Assembly (NCBI RefSeq): GCF_029952445.1
Contig: NZ_JAQPPK010000003.1
Coordinates: forward strand, 124,001-188,000
Direction: 5' to 3'
Length of the DNA stretch: 64,000 nucleotides
Source: Paenarthrobacter nitroguajacolicus
GTDB lineage: Bacteria > Actinomycetota > Actinomycetes > Actinomycetales > Micrococcaceae
The position numbers were made by a program, and so were the translations under genes. The notes beneath the pieces are model-generated. The model saw nothing but the letters and a program-made list of their open reading frames with translations, was not told the origin of the DNA and made no database searches. How positions within the stretch are numbered: the first letter of the stretch is position 1; every line of letters begins with the position of its first letter. Below, piece after piece: positions 16,475-26,174 of this stretch.

Positions 16475-17348
16475 GTTTGTCCGGGTTGGACAGTTGCCGT
16501 AGCCCGCGAATGCTCCCATCAGCACCGGCGTCCACCTCGATGATGTCGGAGCGGCCGTGATGCCGGAGCACCAATGCCGTTCCACCGTTGATCTCGACCA
16601 CCCATGCGCGGACCGGCTCCACGGGGTCGAAGACCACCGCTTTGCCCAGGATGCCGCCGAAGAAGCGCGCGATCCTCGCCGCCCCGAACAGCGGGTTCAT
16701 GGCGCTCTTGACCTTGCCGCCGCCGTCGGCCCAGAGCACGGCGTCCCGGTGGAGCATCGCCACAACGGTGTTGATCTCACCCTGCTCGATGGCCTGGACG
16801 AGCTTTTCCAGTACAGCCCGGTCCTTGGCCCGGGGAGCGGGCGCCTCGGGGTCGATATCCAGCCGGCGTTCGGCGCGTGAAATCATCTGGCGCACGGCCG
16901 CGGGCGTCTTATCCAGGATCCCCGCGATTTCCGGGGCGGGCATCCCGAAGGCGCGGTGCAGGACCAACGCCGCCCGCGCCTCCGGAGCAAGCTGCTCGGC
17001 CAAATGCAGCAAGGTCAAAGACAGTAATTCGCGGTTGGCCACTGTCTCTTCCGGCAGTTGCGCCGTGTCAACGGGTTCCGGCAGCCAAGGTCCCGTGTAG
17101 TCCTCGCGGACCGCCGCGAGCTGGCGCACCCGGTCAATGGAACGGCGCACGCACACGGTGGTCAGCCACGCCGGCCAGGAGTCCACGCGGCCGCCGTCGA
17201 TGTTCCGTTCCTGCCGGACAGCGTCGATCGCAACCTCGGAGACCACGTCCTCGGCATGGCCGAAGTCGCCCAGCATCCGGTAGGCAATCCCCAGCAGGCG
17301 GTTCCGTTCGCTTTGCCACGCCACCGTGGCCGAGACTGCGAGTGACAT
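16452..17348 (-). CDS. ECF41-type RNA polymerase sigma factor (SigJ-like)
   Basis: A 298-residue ECF sigma factor with a SnoaL-like C-terminal extension that controls its own activity. Region 2 is RNRLLGIAYRMLGDFGHAEDVVSE and region 4 LAPEARAALVLHRAFGMPAPEIAG. The three ECF41 signature motifs are all present: WLPEP in the linker, DGGGK in the extension and NPDKL near the C-terminus. ATG 17348 is taken as start; GTG 17357 is possible. It follows the AhpD-like gene by 17 bases in an operon, the standard ECF41 arrangement, and a matching promoter lies upstream of that gene. The trigger for ECF41 factors is not known. Confidence 0.92.
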   Translation of the reverse strand: MSLAVSATVAWQSERNRLLGIAYRMLGDFGHAEDVVSEVAIDAVRQERNIDGGRVDSWPAWLTTVCVRRSIDRVRQLAAVREDYTGPWLPEPVDTAQLPEETVANRELLSLTLLHLAEQLAPEARAALVLHRAFGMPAPEIAGILDKTPAAVRQMISRAERRLDIDPEAPAPRAKDRAVLEKLVQAIEQGEINTVVAMLHRDAVLWADGGGKVKSAMNPLFGAARIARFFGGILGKAVVFDPVEPVRAWVVEINGGTALVLRHHGRSDIIEVDAGADGSIRGLRQLSNPDKLTRVSRS

Positions 17349-17365
17349 GCTGCCCACGTTACCGG

Positions 17366-17824
17366 TCAGACCAGCGGATTCTTCTCATCCACCGGCGGCT
17401 CCATCTGCGTGCTGATAGCGATCCTGTTCCAGACATTGATAGTGGAGATCGCCAGGATCAGGCCACCCATCTGACCGTCGTCGAAATGGGTGGCGGCTGC
17501 GTTCCAGATCTCGTCGGTGACGGTGTCTGGGCCAAGTTGGGTAACGGCGTCGGTCAGGGCGAGAACGGCCTGCTCGCGGGCGTCGAAGAACACCTTTGAA
17601 TGCTGCCAAGCAGCCACCGCATGCAGCTTCCGTTCCGGTATCCCGCGCTTCCGGCCATCCGTTGCGTGCATATCCACGCAGAAACCACAGCCATTGAGGA
17701 TTGAGGCGCGGAGCTTGATGAGTTCATAGAGGTCCGGATCCACGGCCGTGCGTGCATAACTTTCCAGGCCAATGACGGCGGCGTAGCCGAGTTTGTTGCT
17801 GCGACCGATGTTGATGCGGGTCAT
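17366..17824 (-). CDS. AhpD-like carboxymuconolactone decarboxylase-family protein (ECF41 partner)
   Basis: A 152-residue protein of the alkylhydroperoxidase AhpD/CMD fold. The redox motif is C46-G-F-C49 followed by H53 (NGCGFCVDMHATD), as in AhpD-type peroxidases. Such COE proteins (carboxymuconolactone decarboxylase, oxidoreductase or epimerase) are the usual gene partners of ECF41 sigma factors and their best-known regulatory targets. The sigma gene follows 17 bases downstream. A TGTCACA promoter lies about 40 bases upstream of ATG 17824. The true substrate is unknown; peroxide or organic hydroperoxide reduction is possible. Confidence 0.9.
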   Translation of the reverse strand: MTRINIGRSNKLGYAAVIGLESYARTAVDPDLYELIKLRASILNGCGFCVDMHATDGRKRGIPERKLHAVAAWQHSKVFFDAREQAVLALTDAVTQLGPDTVTDEIWNAAATHFDDGQMGGLILAISTINVWNRIAISTQMEPPVDEKNPLV

Positions 17825-17863
17825 GCTGACTTCCCTTCAGAGTAGGTGCGTTACAACAGTGAA

Positions 17864-17890
17864 GTCGGAGGCTGCGCCGTAAGTGTGACA
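17864..17890 (-). promoter_or_regulatory. predicted ECF41 promoter
   Basis: On the minus strand TGTCACA (17890-17884) is followed after exactly 16 bases by CGAC (17867-17864). The published ECF41 consensus, as I recall it, is TGTCACA-N16-CGTC, so the -35 is perfect and the -10 has one mismatch. It points at the AhpD-like gene and its sigma factor and implies autoregulation. Confidence 0.75.
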
Positions 17891-17917
17891 GTTGCGGCCA
17901 ATTGTTAGAGTCAGTCT

Positions 17918-18955
17918 GTGCGCGCAGTTGTTTTTGATGAGGTCCGGACCCAGCCCGAAGTTCGGGAGGTCGCCAAACCCGAGGCTCCTTCCGGGGGTGT
18001 GGTGGTCAAAGTGCTGGCGACGGGAATGTGCCGCAGCGACTGGCATGCCTGGGCAGGTCACGACGACATTGCCATGCCCCACGTGCCGGGCCACGAGCTC
18101 GCCGGCGTGATCGAGGCCGTCGGCGAAGACGTCCAACACTGGAACGTCGGCGATCGCGTCACCGTCCCCTTCGTATGCGGCTGCGGCACCTGCGAATGGT
18201 GCCTCGCCGGGGACGCGCAGGTCTGCCCCAACCAGCAGCAGCCCGGCTTCACCCACTGGGGATCTTTCGCCGAATACGTGGCCTTGCATGCCGCCGACAG
18301 CAACCTGGTTGCCATTCCTGACAGTGTCGAATTTACGACGGCGGCAAGCCTCGGCTGCCGCTTCGCCACGGCCTACCGCGCTTTGGCGGCCCGGGCGCAG
18401 GTGAAGGCAGGCGAATGGGTCACTGTTGTGGGCGCGGGTGGCGTGGGGCTGAGCGCAGTGATGATCGCCAAGGCCATGGGCGCCAGGGTCATCGCCGTGG
18501 ACCGGAATCCGGAGGCGCTGGCTGTGGCTGCGCGTTTGGGTGCCGACCATACAGTGGCGGCTGACGGTACGGACATTCCGGAAGCTGTGAACCGCCTGAC
18601 TGACGGCGGCAGCCACGTGGCGATTGACGCCGTCGGAAGTGAACAGACCTGCGCCGATGCGATCCTAAGCCTTCGCAGGCGCGGCAGGCACGTCCAGATC
18701 GGCCTGCTGCCCTCCATCGATGGCAACCCGCAGGTTCCCATGGCGCGTGTGATCGGCTGGGAACTTGATCTTTTGGGCAGCCACGGCATGGCCGCCGTTG
18801 ACTATCCGGGCATGATGGCGCTGATCGAACAGGGCGCGCTCCAGCCGCAGCTGCTGATCGAACGCACCATTGGTTTGGAGGATGCCGCGTCACTGCTACC
18901 CGGCTTCGACAAGGCCAACCCCGCCGGCATGACCATGGTGGACCCGGCCCTCTAG
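17918..18955 (+). CDS. zinc-dependent alcohol dehydrogenase
   Basis: A medium-chain dehydrogenase of 345 residues. Catalytic zinc ligands are C38 and H59-E60 (GHELAG), with a third cysteine in SLGCRFATA. The structural zinc lobe is complete: C89, C92, C95 and C103. The NAD-binding motif is VVGAGGVGLSAVMIAKAMGARV. GTG 17918 lies six bases after TAGAGT (17906-17911), which suggests a leaderless mRNA, and the -35 region overlaps the ECF41 promoter of the opposite strand. The substrate is unknown; the type resembles short-chain or aromatic alcohol dehydrogenases. Not part of an operon. Confidence 0.9.
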   Translation: MRAVVFDEVRTQPEVREVAKPEAPSGGVVVKVLATGMCRSDWHAWAGHDDIAMPHVPGHELAGVIEAVGEDVQHWNVGDRVTVPFVCGCGTCEWCLAGDAQVCPNQQQPGFTHWGSFAEYVALHAADSNLVAIPDSVEFTTAASLGCRFATAYRALAARAQVKAGEWVTVVGAGGVGLSAVMIAKAMGARVIAVDRNPEALAVAARLGADHTVAADGTDIPEAVNRLTDGGSHVAIDAVGSEQTCADAILSLRRRGRHVQIGLLPSIDGNPQVPMARVIGWELDLLGSHGMAAVDYPGMMALIEQGALQPQLLIERTIGLEDAASLLPGFDKANPAGMTMVDPAL

Positions 18956-18976
18956 CCCGGCACCAGGGCGGTCGCG

Positions 18977-19600
18977 TCAGGGGGAGGCGATTCCACCGAG
19001 GATGAGGTCCACCACGTCCCCGGCCAGGGCCCTGATGCCCTCCGCGTGCTGCTTCTCCTGCTCGTGGTACCAAACGTCGACGGCGTTGAGGCTGCTCAGT
19101 AGAACGCGGGTGGCCAGTGGTGGATCGACCTTCCGGAGTGAGCCGTCGGTGACGCCTTCTTCCACCACGCGCCGAAACAGGAGCTCGTAGTCCTTCCTGA
19201 GCTGGTTGAGATTCACCAAGGCTTCACGTTGCCCCACGGTTAGCGACTCCGAAGACTGGTCCCGCACCCCTTGATGCACCACGTGGTGGTAGTCCACGTC
19301 CTCCATCAAATTGATCACGTGCCCCGTCGCCATGCGCTTGAGCCGCTCTAGCCCGGATCCGGGTGAATCGGCCAAGGGTTCCACGACTGCCTTCACCTTG
19401 TGCATGCCGAGCTCGTACGCGGCCAGGAAGATATCGAACTTAGACCGGAAGTGATAGTAGACCAGGCCTTTGGTGGCCCCGACGGCCATAGCGATGTCGT
19501 CGATAGTCGTCTTCGCGAATCCCCTGCGTGCGAACGCAGAAGCGGCCGCATCCAGGACACGCGCCCTGATGCCCGGGTCGGCGTCGGCAGTACTGGTCAC
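18977..19600 (-). CDS. TetR-family regulator of the CoA-thioester operon
   Basis: A 207-residue repressor. The helix-turn-helix is AFARRGFAKTTIDDIAMAVGATKGLVYYHFRSKFDIFLAAYE; the C-terminal domain resembles TetR_C proteins of the KstR2/FadR-like kind that sense acyl-CoA compounds. GGAGGATAA precedes GTG 19600. It is divergent from the SDR-thiolase-MFS-acyl-CoA synthetase operon, with a 23-bp palindrome between. By analogy an acyl-CoA made by the synthetase would be the inducer. That ligand is inferred, not shown. Confidence 0.88.
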   Translation of the reverse strand: MTSTADADPGIRARVLDAAASAFARRGFAKTTIDDIAMAVGATKGLVYYHFRSKFDIFLAAYELGMHKVKAVVEPLADSPGSGLERLKRMATGHVINLMEDVDYHHVVHQGVRDQSSESLTVGQREALVNLNQLRKDYELLFRRVVEEGVTDGSLRKVDPPLATRVLLSSLNAVDVWYHEQEKQHAEGIRALAGDVVDLILGGIASP

Positions 19601-19657
19601 TTATCCTCCATCACGCATTGGTCCCAAAACATCATGCCATCGCTTCTCTGTGGTCCC

Positions 19658-19702
19658 TTGACGTTACTGTGATGTCCACAACATAATACTGAGTAGTATG
19701 TT
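19658..19702 (+). promoter_or_regulatory. promoter and TetR operator of the CoA operon
   Basis: TTGACG (19658-19663) and CATAAT (19682-19687) with an 18-base spacer form the promoter. A 23-bp palindrome at 19680-19702 (AACATA, TACT, AGTA, TATGTT with single mismatched bases between) covers the -10, ideal for TetR repression. AAGGAG (19711-19716) then serves GTG 19723. Confidence 0.75.
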
Positions 19703-19722
19703 GGCGAACAAAGGAGACCTCT

Positions 19723-20643
19723 GTGGGCATCGACCTCCGCGGGCAAGTAGCGATCATCACCGGAGCTGGCGCCGGACTGGGGCGTGCACACGCTTTGGCG
19801 CTGGCGGAGCGGGGCGTCAAGGTCGTCATTAACGACGTCGGCGGGCCAGCACGCGACTCTGGCAGCCAGTCCGCTGCCGCTGGGGTTGCGCGGGAGATCC
19901 AGGATGCAGGCGGCGAGGCCATGGTGGCGCTGTGCGACGTTTCGGACGAACAGGCAGTCGCCGGGATGATTGCCCAGGTCATCGACACCTGGGGGCGCGT
20001 GGACATCCTCATCAACAACGCGGGCATCCTGCGGGACAAGTCCTTCGCGAAGTCGGACCTCCAGGCATTCCGCACAGTAGTGGATGTCCATTTGATGGGA
20101 TCCGTGAACTGCTCTCATGCGGTCTGGCCGCACATGGTCAAGCAGGGGTATGGGCGGATCCTCATGACCACGTCGGCTTCCGGTATTTATGGCAATTTCG
20201 GCCAGGCCAACTACGGCGCTGCGAAATCCGCCGTGGTGGGTTTGATGAACGTTCTGGCGATTGAGGGCGAGAGCAAGGGCATCCGGGTCAATTCGCTGGC
20301 CCCCACCGCGGCGACGCAAATGACCGAAGACCTGCTTGAACCCCAGGAGCTTGCACGCTTGGCTCCTGAAGCCGTGTCTCCCGGAGCAGTGTTTATGGTG
20401 TCGCCGGATGCCCCGACCAAGACCATTCTCGCGGCAGGCGCGGGAGTATTCGCCGTCGCACGAATGGAAGAGTCGGCCGGCGTCTACCTTCCGGAGGGCA
20501 AGCGAACAGCCGAGCAGCTAGCCCTCGAATGGTCGCGGGTCAGTGACATGTCCGGTTCCGTGCTCACTCACAGCGCCTTCGAGCAGACGCGGCGGTATAT
20601 CGCCATCGCGCAGCGTGACGCTGTTGCGGAGGCCGAACTGTGA
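19723..20643 (+). CDS. SDR, 3-hydroxyacyl-CoA dehydrogenase-like
   Basis: A 306-residue short-chain dehydrogenase. NAD(P) motif [10 protein letters not shown] near residue 15, NNAG at ~96, and catalytic Y164 with K168 (QANYGAAK). After the SDR core it keeps a C-terminal extension ([24 protein letters not shown]) as in peroxisomal multifunctional-enzyme type 2 (17-beta-HSD4), so it probably oxidises a (3R)-hydroxyacyl-CoA to the 3-ketoacyl-CoA. The thiolase gene overlaps its stop by four bases (GTGA). First gene of the TetR-controlled operon. Confidence 0.88.
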   Translation: MGIDLRGQVAIITGAGAGLGRAHALALAERGVKVVINDVGGPARDSGSQSAAAGVAREIQDAGGEAMVALCDVSDEQAVAGMIAQVIDTWGRVDILINNAGILRDKSFAKSDLQAFRTVVDVHLMGSVNCSHAVWPHMVKQGYGRILMTTSASGIYGNFGQANYGAAKSAVVGLMNVLAIEGESKGIRVNSLAPTAATQMTEDLLEPQELARLAPEAVSPGAVFMVSPDAPTKTILAAGAGVFAVARMEESAGVYLPEGKRTAEQLALEWSRVSDMSGSVLTHSAFEQTRRYIAIAQRDAVAEAEL

Positions 20644-21803
20644 GGGAGGCAGTTGTCGTTTCGACGGCGAGAACGCCCATAGGCCGTGCCTACAAAGGGA
20701 CGCTGAGTTCAGCTACCGGACCCGGGCTGGCCGCCCACGCAATTGCGGCCGCCGTCGCACGCGCCGACGTCGAACCCGAAGAGGTCGAAGACGTCGTGCT
20801 CGGCTGTGCCATGCAGGAAGGCACCACAGGGTTCAACGTTGCCCGGCAAGCTCTCCTTAGAGCCGGGCTGCCCGAGACCGTACCGGCCATGACCATCGAC
20901 CGCCAATGCGCTTCGGGGCTAATGGCTGTGGCAACCGCGGCAAAGCAGATCGTGGCAGACGGAATGTCCATTGCCATCGGCGGTGGCGTGGAGTCCATCT
21001 CACTAGTGCAGAACGAGCACCAGAATCGCTTCCGTGCGCAGGATCCGTGGTTGGCGGAGCACCGACCCTCGATGTACCTGTCCATGCTCGAGACAGCCGA
21101 AATCGTGGCCGAACGGTACGGCATAGGCCGCGAGGTGCAAGACGAATTCGCCCTCCTATCCCAACAACGCACCGCCCAAGCGCAGGCCTCTGGCCTTTTC
21201 GACGACGAGATTGTTCCGTTCACGGTACCTGGTGGCGCTGTCGCGCTGGCGCGGGACGAGGGCAATCGCCCTTCGACCACCTTGGAGGGCCTGTCGACGC
21301 TGCGTCCGGTCCTTGCTGACGGCGTGGCATCCCAAGCGTCGACGGTCACGGCCGGAAACGCCTCCCAGCTTTCCGACGGCGCTTCAGCCCTGGTACTCAT
21401 GGAGGCTGGCATTGCAACCCGGCGGGGGGTTGAACCTCTCGGCATCTACCGCGGTATGGCAGTGGCTGGCTGCGAACCTGGTGAAATGGGCACCGGACCG
21501 GTCATCGCGATCCCCAAACTCCTCCGGGAACACAGGCTGCGGGTAGAGGACATAGACCTGTGGGAACTCAATGAGGCCTTCGCCTCGCAGGCCCTGTATT
21601 GCCGCGACCGGCTCGGGATCGACCCCGACCGGATGAACGTCAACGGAGGGGCAATCTCCATCGGCCACCCCTACGGAATGACCGGCGCCCGCATGGTGGG
21701 CCATGCCCTCCTGGAGGGACGCCGCAGAGGCGCACGCTACGCCGTCGTGACCATGTGCGTTGGCGGCGGAATGGGAGCCGCCGGTCTGTTCGAAGTCTGC
21801 TGA
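20640..21803 (+). CDS. thiolase (acetyl-CoA acyltransferase)
   Basis: Cleaves 3-ketoacyl-CoA to acetyl-CoA and a shortened acyl-CoA. 387 residues with the nucleophile C90 (DRQCASG), H343 in [18 protein letters not shown] and C373 in [10 protein letters not shown], all required. GTG 20640 overlaps the upstream SDR stop (GTGA), so translation is coupled. Substrate chain length is unknown. With the SDR before it and acyl-CoA synthetase after, it forms the end part of a side-chain beta-oxidation; acyl-CoA dehydrogenase and hydratase are not encoded here. Confidence 0.92.
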   Translation: MREAVVVSTARTPIGRAYKGTLSSATGPGLAAHAIAAAVARADVEPEEVEDVVLGCAMQEGTTGFNVARQALLRAGLPETVPAMTIDRQCASGLMAVATAAKQIVADGMSIAIGGGVESISLVQNEHQNRFRAQDPWLAEHRPSMYLSMLETAEIVAERYGIGREVQDEFALLSQQRTAQAQASGLFDDEIVPFTVPGGAVALARDEGNRPSTTLEGLSTLRPVLADGVASQASTVTAGNASQLSDGASALVLMEAGIATRRGVEPLGIYRGMAVAGCEPGEMGTGPVIAIPKLLREHRLRVEDIDLWELNEAFASQALYCRDRLGIDPDRMNVNGGAISIGHPYGMTGARMVGHALLEGRRRGARYAVVTMCVGGGMGAAGLFEVC

Positions 21804-21858
21804 CTTCCCACTATTTCAAGGCACACCCAAGACCACTCCGAGCGAGGATCAAGGCACC

Positions 21859-23241
21859 ATGACCGAACCATCTCTGCGTACCGACGTCGTTCACGCACGA
21901 GCTACCCGCAAGGCCCTGTTGAAGCTGATTCCACTGCTTTGCGTCGTTTACTTCATGTCCTACGTGGACAGGACCAACGTTTCCCTGGCCAAGACCCACC
22001 TTGAGGCAGACATAGGACTCAGCGCCGCCGCCTACGGGTTGGGCGCAGGCATCTTCTTCATCAGCTACGCGTTCCTCGAAGTCCCGAGCAACCTGATCAT
22101 GTACCATGTTGGGCCGCGGGCGTGGATCACCAGGATCGCATTGACCTGGGGTGCAATTTCCGCACTCATGATGTTCGTGCAGGGAGAGGCGTCGTTCTAT
22201 GTCCTGCGGTTCATCCTGGGTGCCGCGGAGGCTGGACTGTTTCCTGCATTGGCTTACATGGTGACTGTGTGGTTCGCGCAGAACCAGCGTGCCAGCGTTA
22301 TGGGATTCATCTACCTCGCCCCGACAATCGCCCTCATCATCGGCGGCCCAGCGGGCGGAGCCCTGATGGAACTGGACTCCCTGTTCGGCCTGCACGGTTG
22401 GCAATGGATGTTCATGATCGAGGGCCTGCTCACGATGGTGGTTGGCGTCGTTGTGTGGTTCAAGTTGCCGTCGACACCTCAGCAAGCTCGCTGGTTGACC
22501 GCGGACGAAGCCGACAGCCTGTCCCGTCATGCCAGTAAGCCGGACGAGCACGACCACCGCATCCGGGGGAATCTGCGCAGGGCCTTTGGCCGTCCTTTCA
22601 TTGTGATCATTGCCCTTGTCTACTTCCTGAACCAGGTAAGCAGCGTTGGATTGGTGTTCAACATCCCGGCGATCATTGAGTCCATGCATGTGAAGAGCCC
22701 GTTCATGATCGGGTTGATCTCCGGAAGCGTCGGGATCGGGGCGACGATCGGCGTCCTGCTCATCCCAAGGCTGTTCCGACGTTCGAACAAAGAGGCTGCT
22801 TGGGTGGGCTTCATGGCGTTGGGTACCCTCGTCACCGCTGTTGCCTACGTCTTCGTTGAGCCCCCGGTGGTGAGGGTGGTGCTCATCGCGCTCGGAGCCG
22901 TCTTCATCTTCGGTACGTTGCCGGTGTTCTGGTCCATTGCGATGGCACGTATGTCCGGCATTGTGGCCGCTGCCGGCCTGGCATTCATCAATACGATCGG
23001 GCTGATCGGAGGCTTCGTCGGTCCCTATCTCTTCGGAGTGGCCGAGACGGCGACGGGGGATCCGGCGACCGGTTTCTTCATCATCATTGCTGCATCCGGG
23101 ATTTCCGTAGCCCTCACTCCGGTCCTGACGTGGGCGCTGAAGCGCGAAGACAGTGACTCCGCCTCGACGACCGGGCCGGAAAGCAACCCGGATTCGGCAC
23201 TGGCACCCAATGAACTTATGGATTCACGGCAGGAAGGCTGA
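21859..23241 (+). CDS. MFS transporter, anion:cation symporter type
   Basis: A 460-residue carrier with 12 predicted helices, of the ACS family that imports organic acids such as hydroxyphenylacetate, phthalate or tartrate. The first helix reads LLCVVYFMSYVDRTNVSLAK, where YVDRTNVSLA is the family signature, followed by SYAFLEVPSNLIMYHVGPRAW. ATG 21859 is taken as start (AAGG upstream; family N-terminus RATRKALLKLIPLL). It lies between thiolase and acyl-CoA synthetase in one operon, so it likely imports the acid that the synthetase activates. Confidence 0.9.
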   Translation: MTEPSLRTDVVHARATRKALLKLIPLLCVVYFMSYVDRTNVSLAKTHLEADIGLSAAAYGLGAGIFFISYAFLEVPSNLIMYHVGPRAWITRIALTWGAISALMMFVQGEASFYVLRFILGAAEAGLFPALAYMVTVWFAQNQRASVMGFIYLAPTIALIIGGPAGGALMELDSLFGLHGWQWMFMIEGLLTMVVGVVVWFKLPSTPQQARWLTADEADSLSRHASKPDEHDHRIRGNLRRAFGRPFIVIIALVYFLNQVSSVGLVFNIPAIIESMHVKSPFMIGLISGSVGIGATIGVLLIPRLFRRSNKEAAWVGFMALGTLVTAVAYVFVEPPVVRVVLIALGAVFIFGTLPVFWSIAMARMSGIVAAAGLAFINTIGLIGGFVGPYLFGVAETATGDPATGFFIIIAASGISVALTPVLTWALKREDSDSASTTGPESNPDSALAPNELMDSRQEG

Positions 23242-23245
23242 CACC

Positions 23246-24880
23246 ATGCGCGGACTAATGCAGGACCATTCACTGAGCACGCCCATGCTGGTGGAGCGTC
23301 TCGAAGGCATATTTGCCCACAAGACAGTGGTCACCGGTGCGCACCCTCAACGCGAATCCGCCACCTATGGCGAGGTCGCGAGGCGGACCAGGAAACTGGC
23401 TGGCGCCTTGGACGCGATGGCCGTGCCCCGGTCTGCCCGCGTCGCAACCATGGGATGGAACAGCCAGCGCCATTTCGAGCTCTACCTCGCAGTGCCCAGC
23501 TCGGGCAGGGTGCTGCACACGATCAACCACCGACTGGCACCGGCGGACATCCAATACATAGTCAACGATGCCCAGGATGATGTCATTTTCGTTGATCGAT
23601 CCCTGCTTGATGTCCTCTGGCCGATCGTGGATGAGCTGCCCACCCTTCGCCACATCGTTGTCATGGACGACTGCGACAAGCCGTCCTTGCCCCAGGATCC
23701 TCGAATCCTGGATTACGAATCGATTCTGGGAGACGCGAACGGAGTCGAGGTTTTCGACGTCCGTGATGAACGGACAGCAGCAGCCCTGTGCTATACCTCG
23801 GGCACCACCGGGCGCCCCAAAGGTGTGCTTTACGACCACCGCTCCATTGTCCTGCACGCCATGTCCCTGCTGTTCGCTGATATCTTCGCCCTCGGTGAAG
23901 GGGACGTGGTGATGCCGATCGTTCCTATGTTCCATGCCAATGCCTGGGGACTTCCCTACGCGGCTGCGATGTGTGGGGCTTCCCTGGTCCTGCCCGGCCG
24001 GGCGATGGCGCCAGAAAAGCTTGCCGACCTGCTGGAACGGGAGAGGGTCACTGTGTCAGCCGCGGTGACCACAGTCTGGAAGGGCCTCCTGCCGCATCTT
24101 CACGGACGGGACCTGTCCACGCTGCGGAAACTGGCCAATGGAGGAAGTCCGCTACCTGTGGATCTTGTCCGCCAGTACCTCGACGGGGTGGATGTGGCGC
24201 TTGTCGGAACCTGGGGAATGACCGAAGCAAGCCCGCTGCTTACGTCGTCGCGGATGCCACCTGGTGGGAGTCAAGGCGCGGACGGTCATGCCTCCGACAC
24301 CGCGCTTGCCACCATGTGCGCTCCGGGCTATCCGAGTCCCATGGTCAAAATCCGCGTCGTTCGGCCGGACGGAACCATTGCCCCACACGACGGCAACGAA
24401 ACGGGGGAGCTGCAAGTGTGCGGAGCCACGGTCGCCGGAGGATACTTCGGTGCATCGGACGGCTCGGAGGCTTTTACTTCCGACGGATGGCTGAAAACCG
24501 GAGATGTCGGAACCATCGATCCGGACGGCTGTGTCCACGTGGTCGATCGCCTCAAGGACTTGATCAAGTCGGGCGGCGAGTGGATCGTCTCAACGGAGTT
24601 GGAGAATGCCATCCTGAGCCACCCGCACGTCTGGGAGGCCGCCGTCGTCGGAATGCCTGACGAGAAGTGGGGCGAGCGGCCCGTGGCCTACGTATCTCCC
24701 CGGCAGAACGCCGCAGTTACTGCGGAATCCGTGCGGTCGCACCTGGAAGGCAAAGTGGCAAAGTGGTGGATTCCCGAACGGGTCGTCATCGTTACTGACA
24801 TCCCCAAGACGTCCACCGGGAAAATCGCCAAGAGGACCCTGCGGGAGACCCGGTTTACTGCTGAAGGAGAGTCGCAGTAG
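23246..24880 (+). CDS. acyl-CoA synthetase (AMP-forming)
   Basis: Activates a carboxylic acid to its CoA thioester through an acyl-adenylate. 544 residues. The adenylation motifs are present in order: [48 protein letters not shown], and the C-terminal catalytic lysine in [14 protein letters not shown] 23246 follows the carrier stop by four bases with AGGAAGG upstream. It belongs to the medium/long-chain or aromatic-acid group. Together with the carrier, SDR and thiolase it suggests catabolism of an imported acid, starting with CoA activation. Confidence 0.92.
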   Translation: MRGLMQDHSLSTPMLVERLEGIFAHKTVVTGAHPQRESATYGEVARRTRKLAGALDAMAVPRSARVATMGWNSQRHFELYLAVPSSGRVLHTINHRLAPADIQYIVNDAQDDVIFVDRSLLDVLWPIVDELPTLRHIVVMDDCDKPSLPQDPRILDYESILGDANGVEVFDVRDERTAAALCYTSGTTGRPKGVLYDHRSIVLHAMSLLFADIFALGEGDVVMPIVPMFHANAWGLPYAAAMCGASLVLPGRAMAPEKLADLLERERVTVSAAVTTVWKGLLPHLHGRDLSTLRKLANGGSPLPVDLVRQYLDGVDVALVGTWGMTEASPLLTSSRMPPGGSQGADGHASDTALATMCAPGYPSPMVKIRVVRPDGTIAPHDGNETGELQVCGATVAGGYFGASDGSEAFTSDGWLKTGDVGTIDPDGCVHVVDRLKDLIKSGGEWIVSTELENAILSHPHVWEAAVVGMPDEKWGERPVAYVSPRQNAAVTAESVRSHLEGKVAKWWIPERVVIVTDIPKTSTGKIAKRTLRETRFTAEGESQ

Positions 24881-24890
24881 TCCCCCTGCG

Positions 24891-26132
24891 TCAGTCCGCC
24901 GGGCGGTTCCGGTACGCCGCCAGGAAGTGCGAGATCCTGCGCACGGCTTCCTCGATGTCCTCCACGGCCGGCAGGATCACGAACCGGAAGTGGTCCGGAG
25001 TGGGCCAGTTGAAGGCGGTGCCGTGCGAGACCAGGATTTTCTGTTCCTGCAGCAGTTGAAGGACGAACTTCTCATCTGAAGCAATGGGGTAAATCTCCGG
25101 ATCCAGGCGTGGGAAGAGATACATCGCGCCAGCAGCGGGAACGCAGGAGACACCGGGAATGGCCGTGAGCAACTTCCAAGCCAGGTCGCGTTGTTCGCGG
25201 AGTCGTCCGCCCGGGCGGATGAGGGCTTCGATGCTTTGATAGCCACCCAGGCAGGTCTGGATGGCGTGCTGGGCCGGCACGTTGGCACACAACCGGAGCG
25301 ATGCCAGCAGCTCCAAGGACTCCCGGTACGCGGCGGTGGCAGTCAACGGCCCCGTCACAGCAACCCAGCCGGCCCGGTACCCAGGCATTCGATACGCTTT
25401 GGACAAGCCGCTGAAGGTCAACACGCAAATGTCCTCGGCAACGCCTGCAGTGTGGATATGCGGGGCATCGACGTAGCGGATCTTCTCGTAAATTTCGTCC
25501 GAGAACAAGACAAGATCGTGTTTCCTGGCCAGCGCCGCGAACTGCTCCAGGATGTGCCGGGGGTAGACGGCGCCTGTGGGATTGTTGGGATTGATGATCA
25601 CTATTCCGCGGGTGCGGGGCGTGATCTTCGCTTCGACGTCGGCCATGTCTGGCCACCAGTTCTCGTCCTCGTCGCAAAGGTAGTGGACAGGTTTGCCGCC
25701 GGTAAGGGTCACGGCAGCGGTCCACAGCGGGTAGTCCGGTGCCGGAACGAGGATCTCGTCGCCGTTCTCCATGAACGCCTGGAGGGTCATGGAGATCAAT
25801 TCGCTGACACCGTTGCCGACGAAGATGTCCTCCACACCAATGTTCATGAGACCGCGCGTTTGGTAATACTGCGAGATGGCTGTCCGGGCAGAAAAGATGC
25901 CTTTGGAATCGCTGTAGCCCTGCGCGCCGCGAAGGTGATGGATCATGTCCACCACAACAGACTCCGGCGCTTCCAGCCCGAACGGCGCAGTGTCCCCGAG
26001 ATTCATCTTCAGGATGCGGTGCCCCTCGGCCTCCATGGCCTTGGCGGCTTGAAGGATTGGTCCGCGGAGTTCGTACCGGACGTTCTGGAGTTTGCTGGAG
26101 TGCTGCATGGGACGCATGGTTGATCTTTTCAT
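24891..26132 (-). CDS. PLP-dependent aminotransferase (alanine aminotransferase-like)
   Basis: Fold-type I aminotransferase of 413 residues. K245 in SGLSKAYRMPGYRAGW forms the PLP Schiff base, NPNNPTGAVYP carries the asparagine that contacts PLP, and DEIYEKI the aspartate that pairs with the ring nitrogen. The N-terminus (SSKLQNVRYELRGPILQAAKAMEAEGHRILKMNLGD) is like AlaA-type glutamate-pyruvate aminotransferases, so alanine synthesis is likely. ATG 26132 is given, but ATG 26117 or 26108 could be the start. Convergent with the acyl-CoA synthetase gene, ten bases apart. Confidence 0.9.
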   Translation of the reverse strand: MKRSTMRPMQHSSKLQNVRYELRGPILQAAKAMEAEGHRILKMNLGDTAPFGLEAPESVVVDMIHHLRGAQGYSDSKGIFSARTAISQYYQTRGLMNIGVEDIFVGNGVSELISMTLQAFMENGDEILVPAPDYPLWTAAVTLTGGKPVHYLCDEDENWWPDMADVEAKITPRTRGIVIINPNNPTGAVYPRHILEQFAALARKHDLVLFSDEIYEKIRYVDAPHIHTAGVAEDICVLTFSGLSKAYRMPGYRAGWVAVTGPLTATAAYRESLELLASLRLCANVPAQHAIQTCLGGYQSIEALIRPGGRLREQRDLAWKLLTAIPGVSCVPAAGAMYLFPRLDPEIYPIASDEKFVLQLLQEQKILVSHGTAFNWPTPDHFRFVILPAVEDIEEAVRRISHFLAAYRNRPAD

Positions 26133-26174
26133 GGCACAGGCATGCGCAGGAAAACTGTTCCGGAAATAGTCTCC

